Shown piece after piece: positions 18,829 to 28,993 of a DNA stretch of 64,000 nucleotides. Under the pieces are notes generated by a model. It ran no database searches. It was not told where the DNA came from and saw nothing but the letters and a program-made list of their open reading frames with translations. Positions within the stretch are counted from its first letter, which is position 1, and each line of letters starts with the position of its first letter. This stretch comes from an uncultured Clostridia bacterium (GTDB lineage Bacteria > Bacillota > Clostridia > Christensenellales > Borkfalkiaceae): contig CAKQKQ010000001.1 in the NCBI GenBank assembly GCA_934249265.1, positions 49,269-113,268 on the forward strand, written 5' to 3'. Both the position numbers and the translations under genes were made by a program.

Positions 18829-19579
18829 TGTTTAAATTGTCGCTTTGTTTTTAAGTTGTGGATAAAACACCAAAGACGGGATATATCAGTAAAATCGCAA
18901 ATAAAAAACCGAAAATAAATATATTCGCAACACTGCATACAAAACGCCGAAAATAAATTTTCACCGCAATATTACCGTGAGTAAAATGCCGAAATTAAAA
19001 TATAGCCGCAAGTGCGCCGAAAAATAAAGTAGGCGAAGAAGTTTAATAAAAAACTGCAAAATTTTGCGCGTATAACATATAAAACGTAAAAAATATTGTC
19101 AAAGCGGTCGGCTTGTGATATAATTACATATATTAATATAGTTAAAACATTTAAGTAAAAAAATAAATTTATTTTAAATAAAAACAAACATTTCCACCTT
19201 AAAAAACGTTTTTATATAAATAAGGCGCAACAGCGGAAATGGTGACGGGCATAGTAAAGTATAACGACGGCGGGAATAGAAAAAATAAAACGGGTTGCGC
19301 ACATATAACCGCCAAACTAACTTAAAATAACAAAACCGCCAATAAACATTTAGATAAAATAGCGGCAAAATCAGCAAGCCGACAAATCGGCGTAAAAGCC
19401 CGACAGACGACAGTTAAATCGTTATAAAAGCCCGACAATGCAAGCCGCAAAATCAAAGTAAAACCGAAATATCGAGACAGTCGAAAATTGGCAAATTTTC
19501 AGTTTTACACGATACGGTTGCGGTAAAGTTGGTATAATTTCAAACAAAAACATAAAATAAAACGGTAAAGAGCATAAAA
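18829..19579 (+). other. 750-bp AT-rich non-coding stretch with a promoter
   Basis: No ORF with an RBS was found. The segment is rich in short degenerate motifs such as CCGAAAATAAAT (18911-19020) and AAAGCCCGACA (19396-19435). A good promoter is present at 19096-19124 (TTGTCA, 17-bp spacer, TATAAT). If it drives the metalloprotease gene, the leader would be about 450 nt; alternatively a non-coding RNA starts there. Confidence 0.45.
19096..19124 (+). promoter_or_regulatory. Sigma-A type promoter
   Basis: TTGTCA at 19096-19101 and TATAAT at 19119-19124 with an exact 17-bp spacer. It is the only strong promoter between the exonuclease terminator and the metalloprotease gene. Confidence 0.65.
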
Positions 19580-21544
19580 ATGAAAAACAAAAAAACGATT
19601 AAAAATTTTATATTATTATTTGCGGCGATTATGACTTTCATGTCGCTCGGCGGTAGCGGCGCAAGTATAGCCGCCCAAGCAAGACCCGCATTTTATTCAA
19701 ACGGCGGCACTATACATAATATCGTTCTTTTTGTAAATTTCGCCGATACGCAGTCGTTTGCCGACGAAAGTTATTTGCAAAAGACGGACAAAATGTACAA
19801 CACGTCGGACATAAGTTTGAAAAATTATATTTCGGCAGTCAGCAAAAATAAACTTCAAGTGGAGACGCACTTTTTAAAAGATAAAAACCTCAATTTAGAC
19901 GTCACCGTTGAAAAAGAGAGGGAATATTATTTGCCGAGATATCGCTACGACTCGACAAAAAACGTGTACAATGAAATCAATTCTAAAGGTTATGATAACA
20001 GATATTATTTAAACGGAAGCATCACTGCGCCGTCCACTCAAGGCGCAAAAAAATGCGTTGACGGTTTTTATAGAGAACAAACTTTATTGCGAGAGGCAAT
20101 TTCTCTCGTTGACGACAGTGGAATTAATTATAATCTCGACGTAAACGGCGACGGGTATTTGGACGGCATAAGTTTTATACTCAATACCGACGCCGTCTCT
20201 TTAGACTACGACGAATTGATTTGGCCGCATATGAGTTCGCTTTATTATTACGGCAATTCTGTAAAAAACAGTTTCTACATTCCCAAATCCAACGCATATG
20301 ACTTTTCGCTTTTAAATAAATGCACGCTTAATAGCATAGAAGTAAAAGATTACGACTTGTTGTCTTACGGGTACATCGAAAGGACAAAACTCACGGGCAG
20401 TTATTCGGGGCTCAACAACGTGGGCGTAATTTGTCACGAGTTTATGCACACGCTCGGCATAATGGATTATTACGCTTACGACGGCGATACGGTCGAGTCG
20501 GTGGGCGAGTTCGATGTTATGGCGGCGACAACGAGTATACCGCAGTATCCATTGTCTTATGTAAGGCAAAAGGCTGGGTGGCTTAAAGACGGCGAAGATA
20601 TTTTGCCGATATATAAAGACGGCGAATATTCTTTAAAACCCGTAACGGAAGAAGGCGGTGTGAAAGCATATAAAATAGTGCTTGACGATTATTTTACCAC
20701 GGGCGAATATTTTATGCTTGAAGTTAGGTCGAGTACAAACACAAACGGCAAATTCGACTCGATGTTAAGCGAAACGGGCTTAATCGTTTACAGAGTGAAC
20801 GAGAAAAACGCCTTTTACAACCAGTCAAACAAATTGGGCGCATACGATTACGGTAACATGTACGGCGAAGAAGAAGTGTATATAATGCGTTGCGGAAACA
20901 ACGAAAAAATCAACAGCCGCAGTTATTCTTACGCTATTTACAACGGAAATCTTATAGGCGACGGTTTCGAACTTTACGATAAATCCACACTCGGTTTGGG
21001 CGATTTGTCGCTCACGGTGGACACTGTAAAAGATTTGGGGCTAATGAAGAAAAGCACGTTGATAAGTTATAGCGACGGCAAAAACAGCGGCATTAAAATT
21101 TCCGATATAGCGGTAAACGACGACGGCAAAGTAAGTTTTTACGTCGATTTACCCGACGAAACGGACAAGAGCGAATTTTTACAGCCGCAACTTAAAAAGC
21201 ATTACGATTATACGAATAAAATAATTTTCAACTCCATAAGCGAGGGAGATATTTGTCACATAGCCGTAGTAGAGTACAACGAAAAAACTATCGGCAAGGC
21301 AAAAGCGGGCACGTTATACACCGCCGAGCAAATTGTAAACGGAGAAATTGACGGTCTTATTTTAAAGGACGAAACCCCCGCGGCGTTTAAAGAATATAAA
21401 CTCGACGATATAAAAGAAAGGGCAATTGTTTTGGTTGTTATGGGTGACGACGAAAACGCAAAAGTGTATTACGCGGGCGAATTAAATACGCCTACCGCGC
21501 AAAAAAGTTTTTGGGATTTTTTAAAGAGCGGTTGCAAAAGGTGA
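19580..21544 (+). CDS. Secreted M6-like zinc metalloprotease
   Basis: 654-residue exported protein. The first ~34 residues form a signal peptide ending near AAQA. The zinc site is HEFMH (286-290) followed by TLGIMDYY, which matches the extended pattern of M6/InhA-like peptidases (HEFGHxLGxxDxY) except that Met replaces the usual Gly. An Asp/Asn/Gly loop DVNGDGYLDG (187-196) looks like a calcium site. After the catalytic region come beta-rich domains of unknown type. It would degrade extracellular protein. It stands alone after a long leader; the RBS is weak (AAAGAG). Confidence 0.82.
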   Translation: MKNKKTIKNFILLFAAIMTFMSLGGSGASIAAQARPAFYSNGGTIHNIVLFVNFADTQSFADESYLQKTDKMYNTSDISLKNYISAVSKNKLQVETHFLKDKNLNLDVTVEKEREYYLPRYRYDSTKNVYNEINSKGYDNRYYLNGSITAPSTQGAKKCVDGFYREQTLLREAISLVDDSGINYNLDVNGDGYLDGISFILNTDAVSLDYDELIWPHMSSLYYYGNSVKNSFYIPKSNAYDFSLLNKCTLNSIEVKDYDLLSYGYIERTKLTGSYSGLNNVGVICHEFMHTLGIMDYYAYDGDTVESVGEFDVMAATTSIPQYPLSYVRQKAGWLKDGEDILPIYKDGEYSLKPVTEEGGVKAYKIVLDDYFTTGEYFMLEVRSSTNTNGKFDSMLSETGLIVYRVNEKNAFYNQSNKLGAYDYGNMYGEEEVYIMRCGNNEKINSRSYSYAIYNGNLIGDGFELYDKSTLGLGDLSLTVDTVKDLGLMKKSTLISYSDGKNSGIKISDIAVNDDGKVSFYVDLPDETDKSEFLQPQLKKHYDYTNKIIFNSISEGDICHIAVVEYNEKTIGKAKAGTLYTAEQIVNGEIDGLILKDETPAAFKEYKLDDIKERAIVLVVMGDDENAKVYYAGELNTPTAQKSFWDFLKSGCKR

Positions 21545-21611
21545 GGGAAATTTAACGGCGATTTAAAGAAAAGGTTTAAGAATAAAACAAAAATAAAAGG
21601 GGAGATATAAA

Positions 21612-22268
21612 ATGAATAATGGTAATCAAAATGACTCGTTTACGCAAAACGGTGTGAGTAAAGACGGTATAAATTCGTCAATTGGCGAAAATTGCAGACG
21701 TTGCGTGTACGCCGACGTAAACGGCAAACCCGCAAACAACGAGTTTTGCAACAACTGTAATCACAACGAAAAGAATAAGTCGGGCGGCTTTAATTCGACT
21801 GCGGCAAATTCGGAGAAAGTCGGCTTTGACAACCCGTATTCGCAAGGCTTTAAAAACTATCAAAATCAACAGGCGAGCCAAACCAAACAAAAAAGTCAAT
21901 ACGGTTCAAATCCTTATTCGCAAAACGGCAATGCAAATCAAAACAACGCAAGTCAAAACGGCAACCCAAACGGCGGTCAAAACGGGAAATCAAACGGTAA
22001 TGCGTCGAGCATGTCGATAGCCTCGCTCGTGCTGGGTATAGTCAGTTTAGTGCTTTGTTGTAATCCCGTTAGAGTTTTGGGTGTGGTAACCATTCCCGTG
22101 CAGTTTATATGTTCGCTTCTCGCGATAATTTTCGCCGCAATAACGATTAAAAAACCGCCGAGAGGGTTTGCTATAGCCGGTCTTGTCACGGGCATCGTGT
22201 CAATACTATTGTTTGTTTTCGTCGTGGTGTTTATAATGCTACTCGGCGTGGCGATGTTGCCGTTTTAA
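21612..22268 (+). CDS. DUF4190-type membrane protein with N-terminal double-CxxC motif, paralogue 1
   Basis: 218 residues in three parts: a CxxC-x14-CxxC metal-site candidate (CRRC...CNNC, ~residues 28-49); a low-complexity Asn/Gln/Ser/Gly linker (~50-135) without stable structure; and two hydrophobic segments at the C-terminus with the DUF4190 look (MSIASLVLGIVSLVLCC, GFAIAGLVTGIVSILLF). The linker would hold the Cys module away from the membrane. RBS GGGGAGATATAAA. A paralogue with the same layout follows at 22665. Function unknown. Confidence 0.8.
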   Translation: MNNGNQNDSFTQNGVSKDGINSSIGENCRRCVYADVNGKPANNEFCNNCNHNEKNKSGGFNSTAANSEKVGFDNPYSQGFKNYQNQQASQTKQKSQYGSNPYSQNGNANQNNASQNGNPNGGQNGKSNGNASSMSIASLVLGIVSLVLCCNPVRVLGVVTIPVQFICSLLAIIFAAITIKKPPRGFAIAGLVTGIVSILLFVFVVVFIMLLGVAMLPF

Positions 22269-22664
22269 TTTTTCGATATAACCGACAAGCCGATGCGGAA
22301 GGATTTTTACTTTTTAGCGGTAGTTTTTCGCTTATTTTTGAAATATTATAAAAATTATTGCAAAAGATTAGGTTTAATGGTATACTATTATTATATAATG
22401 GTTTGGCATTGTTTAAATTTTGCGCAAAACGGCAGATAATCTACAAAATAAAAAGCCGACAGCAAAAACACAACCGCCTTTAAAACAAATCGGCGACCGA
22501 CCATTGAAAAATCGGTAAAACCGCCATATAAGAAAATCACAAGACGAATACATATAGTTGTTTTCAACTAAACGCGGTTTTTGCAAATTATAAACGGCAA
22601 ACACATAAACAGCAAAACATAAAAAGGCGAATACTTAAAATAAAGTAAAACGGAGATATAAAAA
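22269..22664 (+). other. Gap with a promoter for the second DUF4190 gene
   Basis: A 396-bp AT-rich gap. A consensus-like promoter lies at 22358-22386 and a second -10-like TATAAT at 22395-22400. The ~270-nt leader that follows contains repeated AAACCGCC/AAATCGG tracts and no ORF with an RBS. Confidence 0.45.
22358..22386 (+). promoter_or_regulatory. Sigma-A type promoter for paralogue 2
   Basis: TTGCAA at 22358-22363, 17-bp spacer, TATACT at 22381-22386. Confidence 0.65.
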
Positions 22665-23546
22665 ATGAACGAATTTGAAAACGGAAACGAAAATTTGACT
22701 AATGCGGAAGGTCAAACTTCCGAGCAGTCCGCTCCCGTAAAAACGGAAGAATCTGCCGCGATTACGCAAGACGTATCGAGTAATGACGGCGAAATGTGCA
22801 AGCGTTGCTTATATTCGGCGCAAGACGGAACGCCGTCCGATTCCGATTATTGCGGGCGTTGCGCCAACAACGTCGAGCCTAAAAAAGACGAAATGACGGC
22901 AAACGGCAACGCGGTGGAAAACGGACAAAACAGCCAAGCCGCTCAAAACCAAAACAACCAATACACGTCGCAATTTAACGGCGGTAATCCTTATTCTAAA
23001 ACAACCGAATTTAATAATAACGGCAAAGGCACGGCAACTCCTTTCGAGGGAGTGGGCAACGCTCACGCTTCGGCAACGCCTTTTGCGGACAACGGAAAGG
23101 GCAATGCTATTCCTTACGGCAACGGCAATACGGAAGGCAGAGTTACCGCTTTCCCCGAAAACGCAAGCGGCGGCGGCAACGGTTTTGCGATAGCCTCGCT
23201 CGTGCTTGGCATTTTGAGTATAATATGCTGTTGTTTGCCCTCGAGTCCCATACTTATGATAGTGTATATCGTACTTCCCGTACTTGCGCTTGTCTTCGGT
23301 ATTATTTCGGTTAAAAAACGCAAAAACGGACTTGCTGTCGCGGGTATAGTCACGGGCAGTGTGGGGCTGTTCTTCGGTTTGTTGTTCTTTATATTGGGAA
23401 TAGTAGGCAGTTCGGACAAAATTCTCGAATGGCTTGAAAAGTTGGAAGAATCTATGGAAAGCGACTTAGGTTCTACCGATTCCGATAGCAACTCGGGCGT
23501 GATAGACGCGATAAAAATGCTTTTCGGAAAAATTTTCAGAAAATAA
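22665..23546 (+). CDS. DUF4190-type membrane protein with N-terminal double-CxxC motif, paralogue 2
   Basis: 293 residues with the same plan as the upstream gene: CKRC...CGRC with identical CxxC-x14-CxxC spacing (~residues 45-66), an Asn/Gly/Thr-rich linker (~70-165) containing the repeated phrase NGKGxAxPF/Y, two hydrophobic helices with GFAIASLVLGILSIICC and GLAVAGIVTGSVGLFFG, and an extra ~45-residue acidic/amphipathic tail absent from paralogue 1. RBS ACGGAGATATAAAAA. Its own promoter suggests separate control. Unknown function; a redox or zinc-binding membrane sensor is possible but unproven. Confidence 0.8.
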   Translation: MNEFENGNENLTNAEGQTSEQSAPVKTEESAAITQDVSSNDGEMCKRCLYSAQDGTPSDSDYCGRCANNVEPKKDEMTANGNAVENGQNSQAAQNQNNQYTSQFNGGNPYSKTTEFNNNGKGTATPFEGVGNAHASATPFADNGKGNAIPYGNGNTEGRVTAFPENASGGGNGFAIASLVLGILSIICCCLPSSPILMIVYIVLPVLALVFGIISVKKRKNGLAVAGIVTGSVGLFFGLLFFILGIVGSSDKILEWLEKLEESMESDLGSTDSDSNSGVIDAIKMLFGKIFRK

Positions 23547-23553
23547 TTAAATC

Positions 23554-23949
23554 ATGAGCAAACTTACAAAAAGGCGCATTGCAATAATCACGGTTATTCT
23601 TGCGCTTTTAATTTTATGTATAATCGTTTATGTGGGCAACCCGATAGAAAACGATATGTTTCCGTGCTCGGTTAAAAAGATGACGGGGCTTTCGTGTCCG
23701 TCGTGCGGCGGAACTCGGTGGGCGTATTGCATGATGAAATTAGACTTTAAAAAAGCCTTTTATTATCACGCTTATCTCACGGTTATGTTTTTGCCGATTA
23801 TGTATATACTCACTGCGGTTGCCGTAAACGGATTTTTCGATAAAAAAATCATTCCTTATCCAAAGCACCCGCTTGCAGAGTATATAATTTGCCTTGCGCT
23901 GCTTGTCGTGTTTACGGTGGTGAGAAACTTTATCCCGACGATATTGTAA
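23554..23949 (+). CDS. DUF2752 family membrane protein
   Basis: 131 residues with three hydrophobic helices (roughly 8-28, 70-90, 105-125). The family hallmark TGLSCPSCGGTRWAYCMM (CPxCGxTR) is present after the first helix. DUF2752 proteins are small membrane proteins of unknown function often found beside DUF4190 proteins, and here the gene starts 7 bp after such a gene. No clear RBS is visible, which fits translational coupling. Confidence 0.82.
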   Translation: MSKLTKRRIAIITVILALLILCIIVYVGNPIENDMFPCSVKKMTGLSCPSCGGTRWAYCMMKLDFKKAFYYHAYLTVMFLPIMYILTAVAVNGFFDKKIIPYPKHPLAEYIICLALLVVFTVVRNFIPTIL

Positions 23950-24350
23950 ATTTTGCATTTTTTAAAGGAATAGAATTTCGGATTAAAGATAACCCCGCGG
24001 ATAACAATTATAGACAAACCACGCGGATAATATCACGGGCAATATAAAATGCGTGCGGATATCGGGCGAATATATCGAAAAACGAATTGCAAACCGCAAC
24101 AAAAAGAGTAAAAAACAACCAAAACGGCTAAAATATATTGCGCAGACAAACAAAAACGCGCACAAAATATTGTTTTTGGCAAAAAAAGTCTTAAAATATT
24201 TGCCAAAAAGGTTTTTAATATGTTATTATAATTAGGCTATAAAAATTCACACTCGCGTTTTCCGCCGTTCGTGTTTCTCAAATACATTTTCACGGGGAAA
24301 TAAAGGCGGTATAAGTCAAAGGCGCGGGGAGGAATAACGGAGGAAATAAA
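23950..24350 (+). other. Gap upstream of rpsB; promoter and leader
   Basis: A 400-bp non-coding gap. GCGGATA occurs three times between 23997 and 24061. A promoter is seen at 24200-24229, which would give an rpsB leader of about 115 nt. I do not recognise a known ribosomal-protein leader motif. Confidence 0.45.
24200..24229 (+). promoter_or_regulatory. Candidate promoter of the rpsB cluster
   Basis: TTGCCA at 24200-24205, 18-bp spacer, TATTAT at 24224-24229; an overlapping TATAAT lies at 24227-24232. Confidence 0.55.
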
Positions 24351-25166
24351 ATGGCAGTTACATCAATGAAACAACTTCTCGAAGCAGGCGTTCATTTCGG
24401 TCACCAAACAAGAAGATGGAATCCGAAAATGAAAAAGTACATTTACGGTGAAAGAAACGGTATTCACATCATCGATTTACAAATTACCGTTGACCTCATC
24501 GAAGAGGCTTACAAGTTCGTCGTTGAGACGGTTAAAGAAGGCAAGTCGGTACTTTTCGTAGGTACTAAAAAGCAAGCACAAGAGGCTATTCAACAAGAGG
24601 CTGAAAGATGCGGTATGTACTACATCAACTCGAGATGGCTCGGCGGTACTTTGACCAACTTCAAGACTATCAAGACGAGAATCGACAGACTCAACAAACT
24701 CGACGCTATGGAAGCAAACGGCGAATTCGCGTTCCTTCCCAAGAAAGAAGTTGCTCAACTTAAAAACGAAAGAGAAAAACTTCAAACCAACCTCGGCGGT
24801 ATCAGAGAAATGAAGACTCTTCCCGGTTGTTTGTTCGTAGTTGACCCCAACAGCGAAGACATCGCGGTTAAAGAGGCAAGAAAACTCAATATCCCCATCG
24901 TTGCAATTACCGATACAAACTGCGATCCCGACCTTGTTGATTACGTAATCAGCGGTAACGACGACGCTATCCGTGCGGTAAAACTTATCGCTTCCATCAT
25001 TGCGGACGCCGTAATCGAGGCTAACCAAGGCGCAGACGCCGTAAGACACAACGTTGAAGAGACCACCGAAAACGTTTCTATGGAAACAGTTGCAAACGAA
25101 GCGGCTAAAGAAGAAGCAACCGAAGAAGTTGCTAAAGAAGAAGCAACCGAGGCTGCTGCAGAATAA
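24351..25166 (+). CDS. rpsB: 30S ribosomal protein S2
   Basis: Ribosomal protein uS2. Family motifs are unbroken: [46 protein letters not shown]. The C-terminal ~45 residues form an acidic Glu/Ala/Lys-Thr repeat ([18 protein letters not shown]), a low-complexity extension beyond the ~230-residue core. ACGGAGGAAATAAA precedes the ATG. It opens the conserved rpsB-tsf-pyrH-frr cluster. Confidence 0.98.
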   Translation: MAVTSMKQLLEAGVHFGHQTRRWNPKMKKYIYGERNGIHIIDLQITVDLIEEAYKFVVETVKEGKSVLFVGTKKQAQEAIQQEAERCGMYYINSRWLGGTLTNFKTIKTRIDRLNKLDAMEANGEFAFLPKKEVAQLKNEREKLQTNLGGIREMKTLPGCLFVVDPNSEDIAVKEARKLNIPIVAITDTNCDPDLVDYVISGNDDAIRAVKLIASIIADAVIEANQGADAVRHNVEETTENVSMETVANEAAKEEATEEVAKEEATEAAAE

Positions 25167-25258
25167 TTTTGCTTTAAGCGGAATTATAAAGCGAAGTTTT
25201 TAAATATAACCACGTTAATACAATAAATAATCGAATATACATTTAAGGAGATAATATT

Positions 25259-25921
25259 ATGAGTTTTACGGCAAGTGACGTTATGAGCCTTCGTCAAAGA
25301 ACGGGCGTTGGCATGATGGATTGCAAAAAAGCACTTATGGAAACAAACGGCGATATGGACAAGGCAATAGACTATCTCAGAGAGAAAGGCATTGCCAAAG
25401 CGGCTAAAAAGCAAGGCAGAATCGCTGCGGAAGGCGTTGTTGCTTCCTATATTCACATGGGCGGCAAAATCGGCGTTTTGGTTGAAGTAAACTGCGAAAC
25501 AGACTTCGTTGCTATGGGTAAGCCCTTCCAAGAACTTGCTCACGACATCGCTCTTCACATTGCGGCTGCAAACCCGACTTATGTAAAGGCAGAAGACGTC
25601 CCCGCAGAAGTTTTGGAAAAGGAAAAGAACATACTTCGCGCTCAAGCGATCGAAGAAGGAAAGCCCGCCGCTATCGTCGATAAGATGGTAGAAGGCAGAA
25701 TCAAGACTTTCTATGAAGAGAATTGCCTTCTCAACCAAAAGTTCGTAAAGGATTCTTCCAAGACTATCGAACAACTCGTCATCGAAGCAACCGCTCAAAT
25801 CGGCGAAAAGATTTCGATAAGAAGATTTACTCGTTACGAAATGGGTGAAGGTCTCCAAAAGAAGTCCGAAAATCTTGCCGACGAAGTAGCAGCACAAGTT
25901 GCAGCGGCTAAACAAGATTAA
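25259..25921 (+). CDS. tsf: Translation elongation factor Ts
   Basis: Nucleotide exchange factor that releases GDP from EF-Tu. The N-terminal UBA-like part with [16 protein letters not shown], the intruding TDFV motif (residues ~80-83, CETDFVAMG) and the core domain are present. At 220 residues it is the short form seen in many Gram-positive bacteria, with a reduced dimerisation region. RBS AAGGAGATAATATT. A hairpin terminator follows immediately. Confidence 0.98.
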   Translation: MSFTASDVMSLRQRTGVGMMDCKKALMETNGDMDKAIDYLREKGIAKAAKKQGRIAAEGVVASYIHMGGKIGVLVEVNCETDFVAMGKPFQELAHDIALHIAAANPTYVKAEDVPAEVLEKEKNILRAQAIEEGKPAAIVDKMVEGRIKTFYEENCLLNQKFVKDSSKTIEQLVIEATAQIGEKISIRRFTRYEMGEGLQKKSENLADEVAAQVAAAKQD

Positions 25922-25935
25922 TTTTAAACAAATCG

Positions 25936-25972
25936 GAGGAACAGTCTTAATAGAGAGTGTTCCTCTTTTTTT
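25936..25972 (+). terminator. Terminator/attenuator between tsf and pyrH
   Basis: GAGGAACA (25936-25943) pairs with TGTTCCTC (25958-25965), followed by seven T residues. It lies only 15 bp ahead of the pyrH start, so it should reduce read-through from rpsB-tsf into pyrH. Confidence 0.8.
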
Positions 25973-25986
25973 AAACCGGAGGGAAT

Positions 25987-26694
25987 ATGAGCAATCCAAA
26001 ATATAAAAGAATAATCATCAAAATCAGCGGAGAGGCTCTCGGCGGAGAAAAAGGCACGGGTTTTGACCAACAAACGATAGATTACGTAGTTGACCAAATT
26101 TTAGCCGCGCACGACATGGGCATACAAGTTGCGATAGTTGTCGGCGGCGGCAATATTTGGAGGGGCAGACAAGGCAAAGAGATGGAAAGGGTCACGGCAG
26201 ACCACATGGGTATGCTTGCAACCGTAATCAACGCCCTTGCGCTTCAAGACGCAATCGAAAGGCGCGGCGTACCCGTACGCGTGCAAACCGCACTCACTAT
26301 TTCCCGCGTTGCCGAGCCCTATATTTTAAGAAAGGCGTTAAGTCATCTCGAAAAGGGCAGAATAGTCATTTTCGCTTGCGGAACGGGCAACCCCTTCTTC
26401 TCGACTGACACGGCTGTCGCACTTCGTGCGGCTGAAATCAACGCCGACCTTATTTTACTCGCTAAAAACGTCGACGGCATTTACGACAGCGACCCCAAAC
26501 TCAACCCAAACGCAAAAAAATACAGCGAAATCAGTTATATAGACTTTATTACGCAAGGACTTAAAGCGATGGATACGGCGGCTGTCACCATTTGCATGGA
26601 AAACAAAACGCCCATACTCGTATTCGGTTTAAACGAAAAAAATTCGATAGTAAGGGTATTAAACGGCGAAAATTTGGGTACTTGGATAAAATAA
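25987..26694 (+). CDS. pyrH: UMP kinase
   Basis: Hexameric amino-acid-kinase-fold enzyme that phosphorylates UMP to UDP in pyrimidine nucleotide synthesis. Seen: [11 protein letters not shown] (P-loop-like Lys), [29 protein letters not shown], and [14 protein letters not shown]. Length 235 is typical. CCGGAGGGAAT lies right before the ATG, inside the short gap after the tsf terminator. Confidence 0.98.
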   Translation: MSNPKYKRIIIKISGEALGGEKGTGFDQQTIDYVVDQILAAHDMGIQVAIVVGGGNIWRGRQGKEMERVTADHMGMLATVINALALQDAIERRGVPVRVQTALTISRVAEPYILRKALSHLEKGRIVIFACGTGNPFFSTDTAVALRAAEINADLILLAKNVDGIYDSDPKLNPNAKKYSEISYIDFITQGLKAMDTAAVTICMENKTPILVFGLNEKNSIVRVLNGENLGTWIK

Positions 26695-26904
26695 GACAAA
26701 AACCAACTGTTTTTGTGTGTAAATTTGAGAAAATTGTATAAAATTTTCGCATAGGTACTTTTCAAAACCCGTTTAATAGTGTAAAATAAAATTATCAAAA
26801 AGCCCGACGCGTTTTTATATCGTTCGGGCGGCAAAATCGGCGGTCGGCGAAAAAGACGCGGTTGACCGCAAAAAGACATACAATAAGTAATAAGGAGAAG
26901 AATT

Positions 26905-27480
26905 ATGGCAGTAGATATGGAAAAAGTCGATATGACTCTCATGGAAAACGAAGAAAGAATGGAAAAGAGCGTACAAGTGCTTAAAGAGTCTTTCCTTCGC
27001 ATAAGGGCGGGCAGAGCAAATCCGCACGTACTCGATAAAGTTTTGGTAGATTATTACGGACAAATGTCTCCGCTCAATCAAGTGGGCAACATTTCCGTTC
27101 AAGAAGGCAGATGTCTCGTAATCGCTCCGTGGGATAAATCGTTGCTTAAAGGAATAGAAAAAGCGATCCTCGCTTCCGACGTAGGCATTACTCCCATAAA
27201 CGACGGCACGGTAATACGTCTTACTTTCCCCGCGCTTACGGACGAAAGAAGAAGAGAAATTTGCAAGCAAGTCAAAAAAGAGGGCGAAGAGGGTAAAATC
27301 GCGGTAAGAAACGTGAGAAGAGACACTCTCGACACCTTAAAGAAAATGAAAAACGCAAAGGAAATTACCGACGACGAATACTCCAATTGGGAGCAAGACG
27401 TCGATAAGTCCACCGCAAAATACGTTGACTTAATCGATAAAATCGTTGCCGAAAAGGAAAAGGACGTACTCACCGTATAA
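26905..27480 (+). CDS. frr: Ribosome recycling factor
   Basis: Splits post-termination ribosomes together with EF-G. Motifs: LRIRAGRANPHVLDKVLVDYYG, LVIAPWDKS, NDGTVIRLTFPALTDERRRE and VRNVRRDTLDTLKK. 191 residues with a short N-terminal extension relative to the usual 185. RBS AATAAGGAGAAGAATT. Its TAA overlaps the ATG of uppS by one base (TAATG), which couples the two. Confidence 0.98.
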   Translation: MAVDMEKVDMTLMENEERMEKSVQVLKESFLRIRAGRANPHVLDKVLVDYYGQMSPLNQVGNISVQEGRCLVIAPWDKSLLKGIEKAILASDVGITPINDGTVIRLTFPALTDERRREICKQVKKEGEEGKIAVRNVRRDTLDTLKKMKNAKEITDDEYSNWEQDVDKSTAKYVDLIDKIVAEKEKDVLTV

Positions 27481-28175
27481 TGAAAGAGGAATTTTCGGTT
27501 TTGCCCGTTCACGTCGGCTTTATAATGGACGGCAACGGCAGATGGGCAAAAAGTAAAGGCAAAAGCAGAAATTTCGGACACAGAAAAGGCTCTGAAGTAA
27601 TCGAAGAAGTGTTGAAAACTTGTTTCGACGCGGGCGTAAAAACCGTAACTTTATACGCCTTTTCCACCGAAAATTGGAATAGACCTAAAGAAGAAGTCGA
27701 TGAAATCTTGAGAATACTCGACAAATTCATCGATAAATATCGTCAAAAAGCAAGCAAAGAGGATATTCGTCTTTGCGTGTTCGGCGATTTTTCACGCCTT
27801 GACGAAAATATGAAAAACAGAATAGAAGCCGCGGTGGAAAGCACCAAAGGCGGCAAATCGGGCACGGTAAACATTGCCCTCGGTTACGGCTCGAGACAAG
27901 AAATCACAAGGGCGATACAAAATATCATAAAGGACGGCGTCACGCAAATCACCGACGACACTTTGTCCGACTATCTTTACACGGCGGGGCAACCCGACGT
28001 CGATTTGATTGTTCGGACGAGCGGCGAACAAAGATTAAGCAACTTCCTTTTATACCAAAGCGCATATGCGGAACTTTATTTTACCGACGTGCTTTGGCCT
28101 GATTTTAAAAAGGAAGAAGTGATAAAAGCACTCAGGTGGTTTGAGGGCAGACACAGACGCTTCGGTAAAGTTTAA
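27480..28175 (+). CDS. uppS: Undecaprenyl diphosphate synthase (cis-prenyltransferase)
   Basis: Makes the C55 lipid carrier for cell-wall precursors by adding isopentenyl units to farnesyl diphosphate. Motifs: GFIMDGNGRWAK (catalytic Asp), FSTENWNRP, and RTSGEQRLSNFLLYQSAYAE with the C-terminal catalytic/Mg region. 231 residues. One-base overlaps at both ends (frr and cdsA) show tight coupling. Confidence 0.97.
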   Translation: MKEEFSVLPVHVGFIMDGNGRWAKSKGKSRNFGHRKGSEVIEEVLKTCFDAGVKTVTLYAFSTENWNRPKEEVDEILRILDKFIDKYRQKASKEDIRLCVFGDFSRLDENMKNRIEAAVESTKGGKSGTVNIALGYGSRQEITRAIQNIIKDGVTQITDDTLSDYLYTAGQPDVDLIVRTSGEQRLSNFLLYQSAYAELYFTDVLWPDFKKEEVIKALRWFEGRHRRFGKV

Positions 28176-28993
28176 TGCTTAAAAGAACGTTGACGGGCGC
28201 GGGGCTCGTCGCGGTAGTGGTGGGGTTTTTCTTACTGCGCAACATTTCCCCCGTTTATTTTCAAATACTCGTTTTTATTCTCGCCGCGCTCGGCACGATA
28301 GAAATGCTCAATGCGTTTAAAGAAAAAACGACTTTATATCAAAAAATAATCGTCGGCACTTTTGCCGTGGTATTTATCGAAACGTTTGCTATTTCCGGCT
28401 CGTACGCAATTTGCGTAGGGGAATTTATATTTTTCTCGCTTGCGCTTTTGTCGAGTCTCGTTTTCGAGTACGAAAAAGCCGGTCTCGAAGGTATTGGTTT
28501 CTCGTTTTTAAGCATGATATACCCGACGGTTTTGCTTTTACCTATGCTCGCCGTCAACACGATGGAAAACAATTCGACGATTTTTTTAATGCTTATATTT
28601 ATAATTTCGCCATGCTCGGATACGTTTGCGTATTTGGTGGGCTCGCTTATAGGCGGCAAAAAAATGTGCCCCAAAATCAGCCCTAAAAAGACGATAAGCG
28701 GCGGTATCGGCGGCATTGTCGGCGGAGTAACGGGCAGCATCGTAGTTTATTTTATAATGAAAGGCTCGCTCAATTATTCGCTTAGCGTTCCCGCAGTGGT
28801 TTATTTCGCCGCAATAGGACTTATCGCGTCCCTCCTTACAGAGTTCGGCGACCTTGTGGAAAGCGTTATTAAAAGAAAATTGGGCATTAAAGACATGGGC
28901 AAAATTCTCCCCGGTCACGGCGGTATGCTCGACAGAATAGACAGCATTGTATTTGCTTGTCCGTTTATCTGTCTTGCGGGACTTATTTTATAA
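28175..28993 (+). CDS. cdsA: Phosphatidate cytidylyltransferase
   Basis: Membrane enzyme that makes CDP-diacylglycerol from phosphatidate and CTP for phospholipid synthesis. 272 residues, about eight hydrophobic helices; the C-terminal signature reads KDMGKILPGHGGMLDRIDS, and the conserved SPKKTISGGIGG precedes it. It starts within the uppS stop (TAATG). Confidence 0.96.
   Translation: MLKRTLTGAGLVAVVVGFFLLRNISPVYFQILVFILAALGTIEMLNAFKEKTTLYQKIIVGTFAVVFIETFAISGSYAICVGEFIFFSLALLSSLVFEYEKAGLEGIGFSFLSMIYPTVLLLPMLAVNTMENNSTIFLMLIFIISPCSDTFAYLVGSLIGGKKMCPKISPKKTISGGIGGIVGGVTGSIVVYFIMKGSLNYSLSVPAVVYFAAIGLIASLLTEFGDLVESVIKRKLGIKDMGKILPGHGGMLDRIDSIVFACPFICLAGLIL

Noticed and set aside
19240..19326. 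28-codon ORF in the leader of the metalloprotease gene
   Set aside because: Only a weak GGAA upstream and no features; AT-rich leaders of this length contain such frames by chance.
24477..25049. 190-codon minus-strand frame inside rpsB
   Set aside because: Shadow of the ribosomal protein gene; no RBS and no recognisable family.
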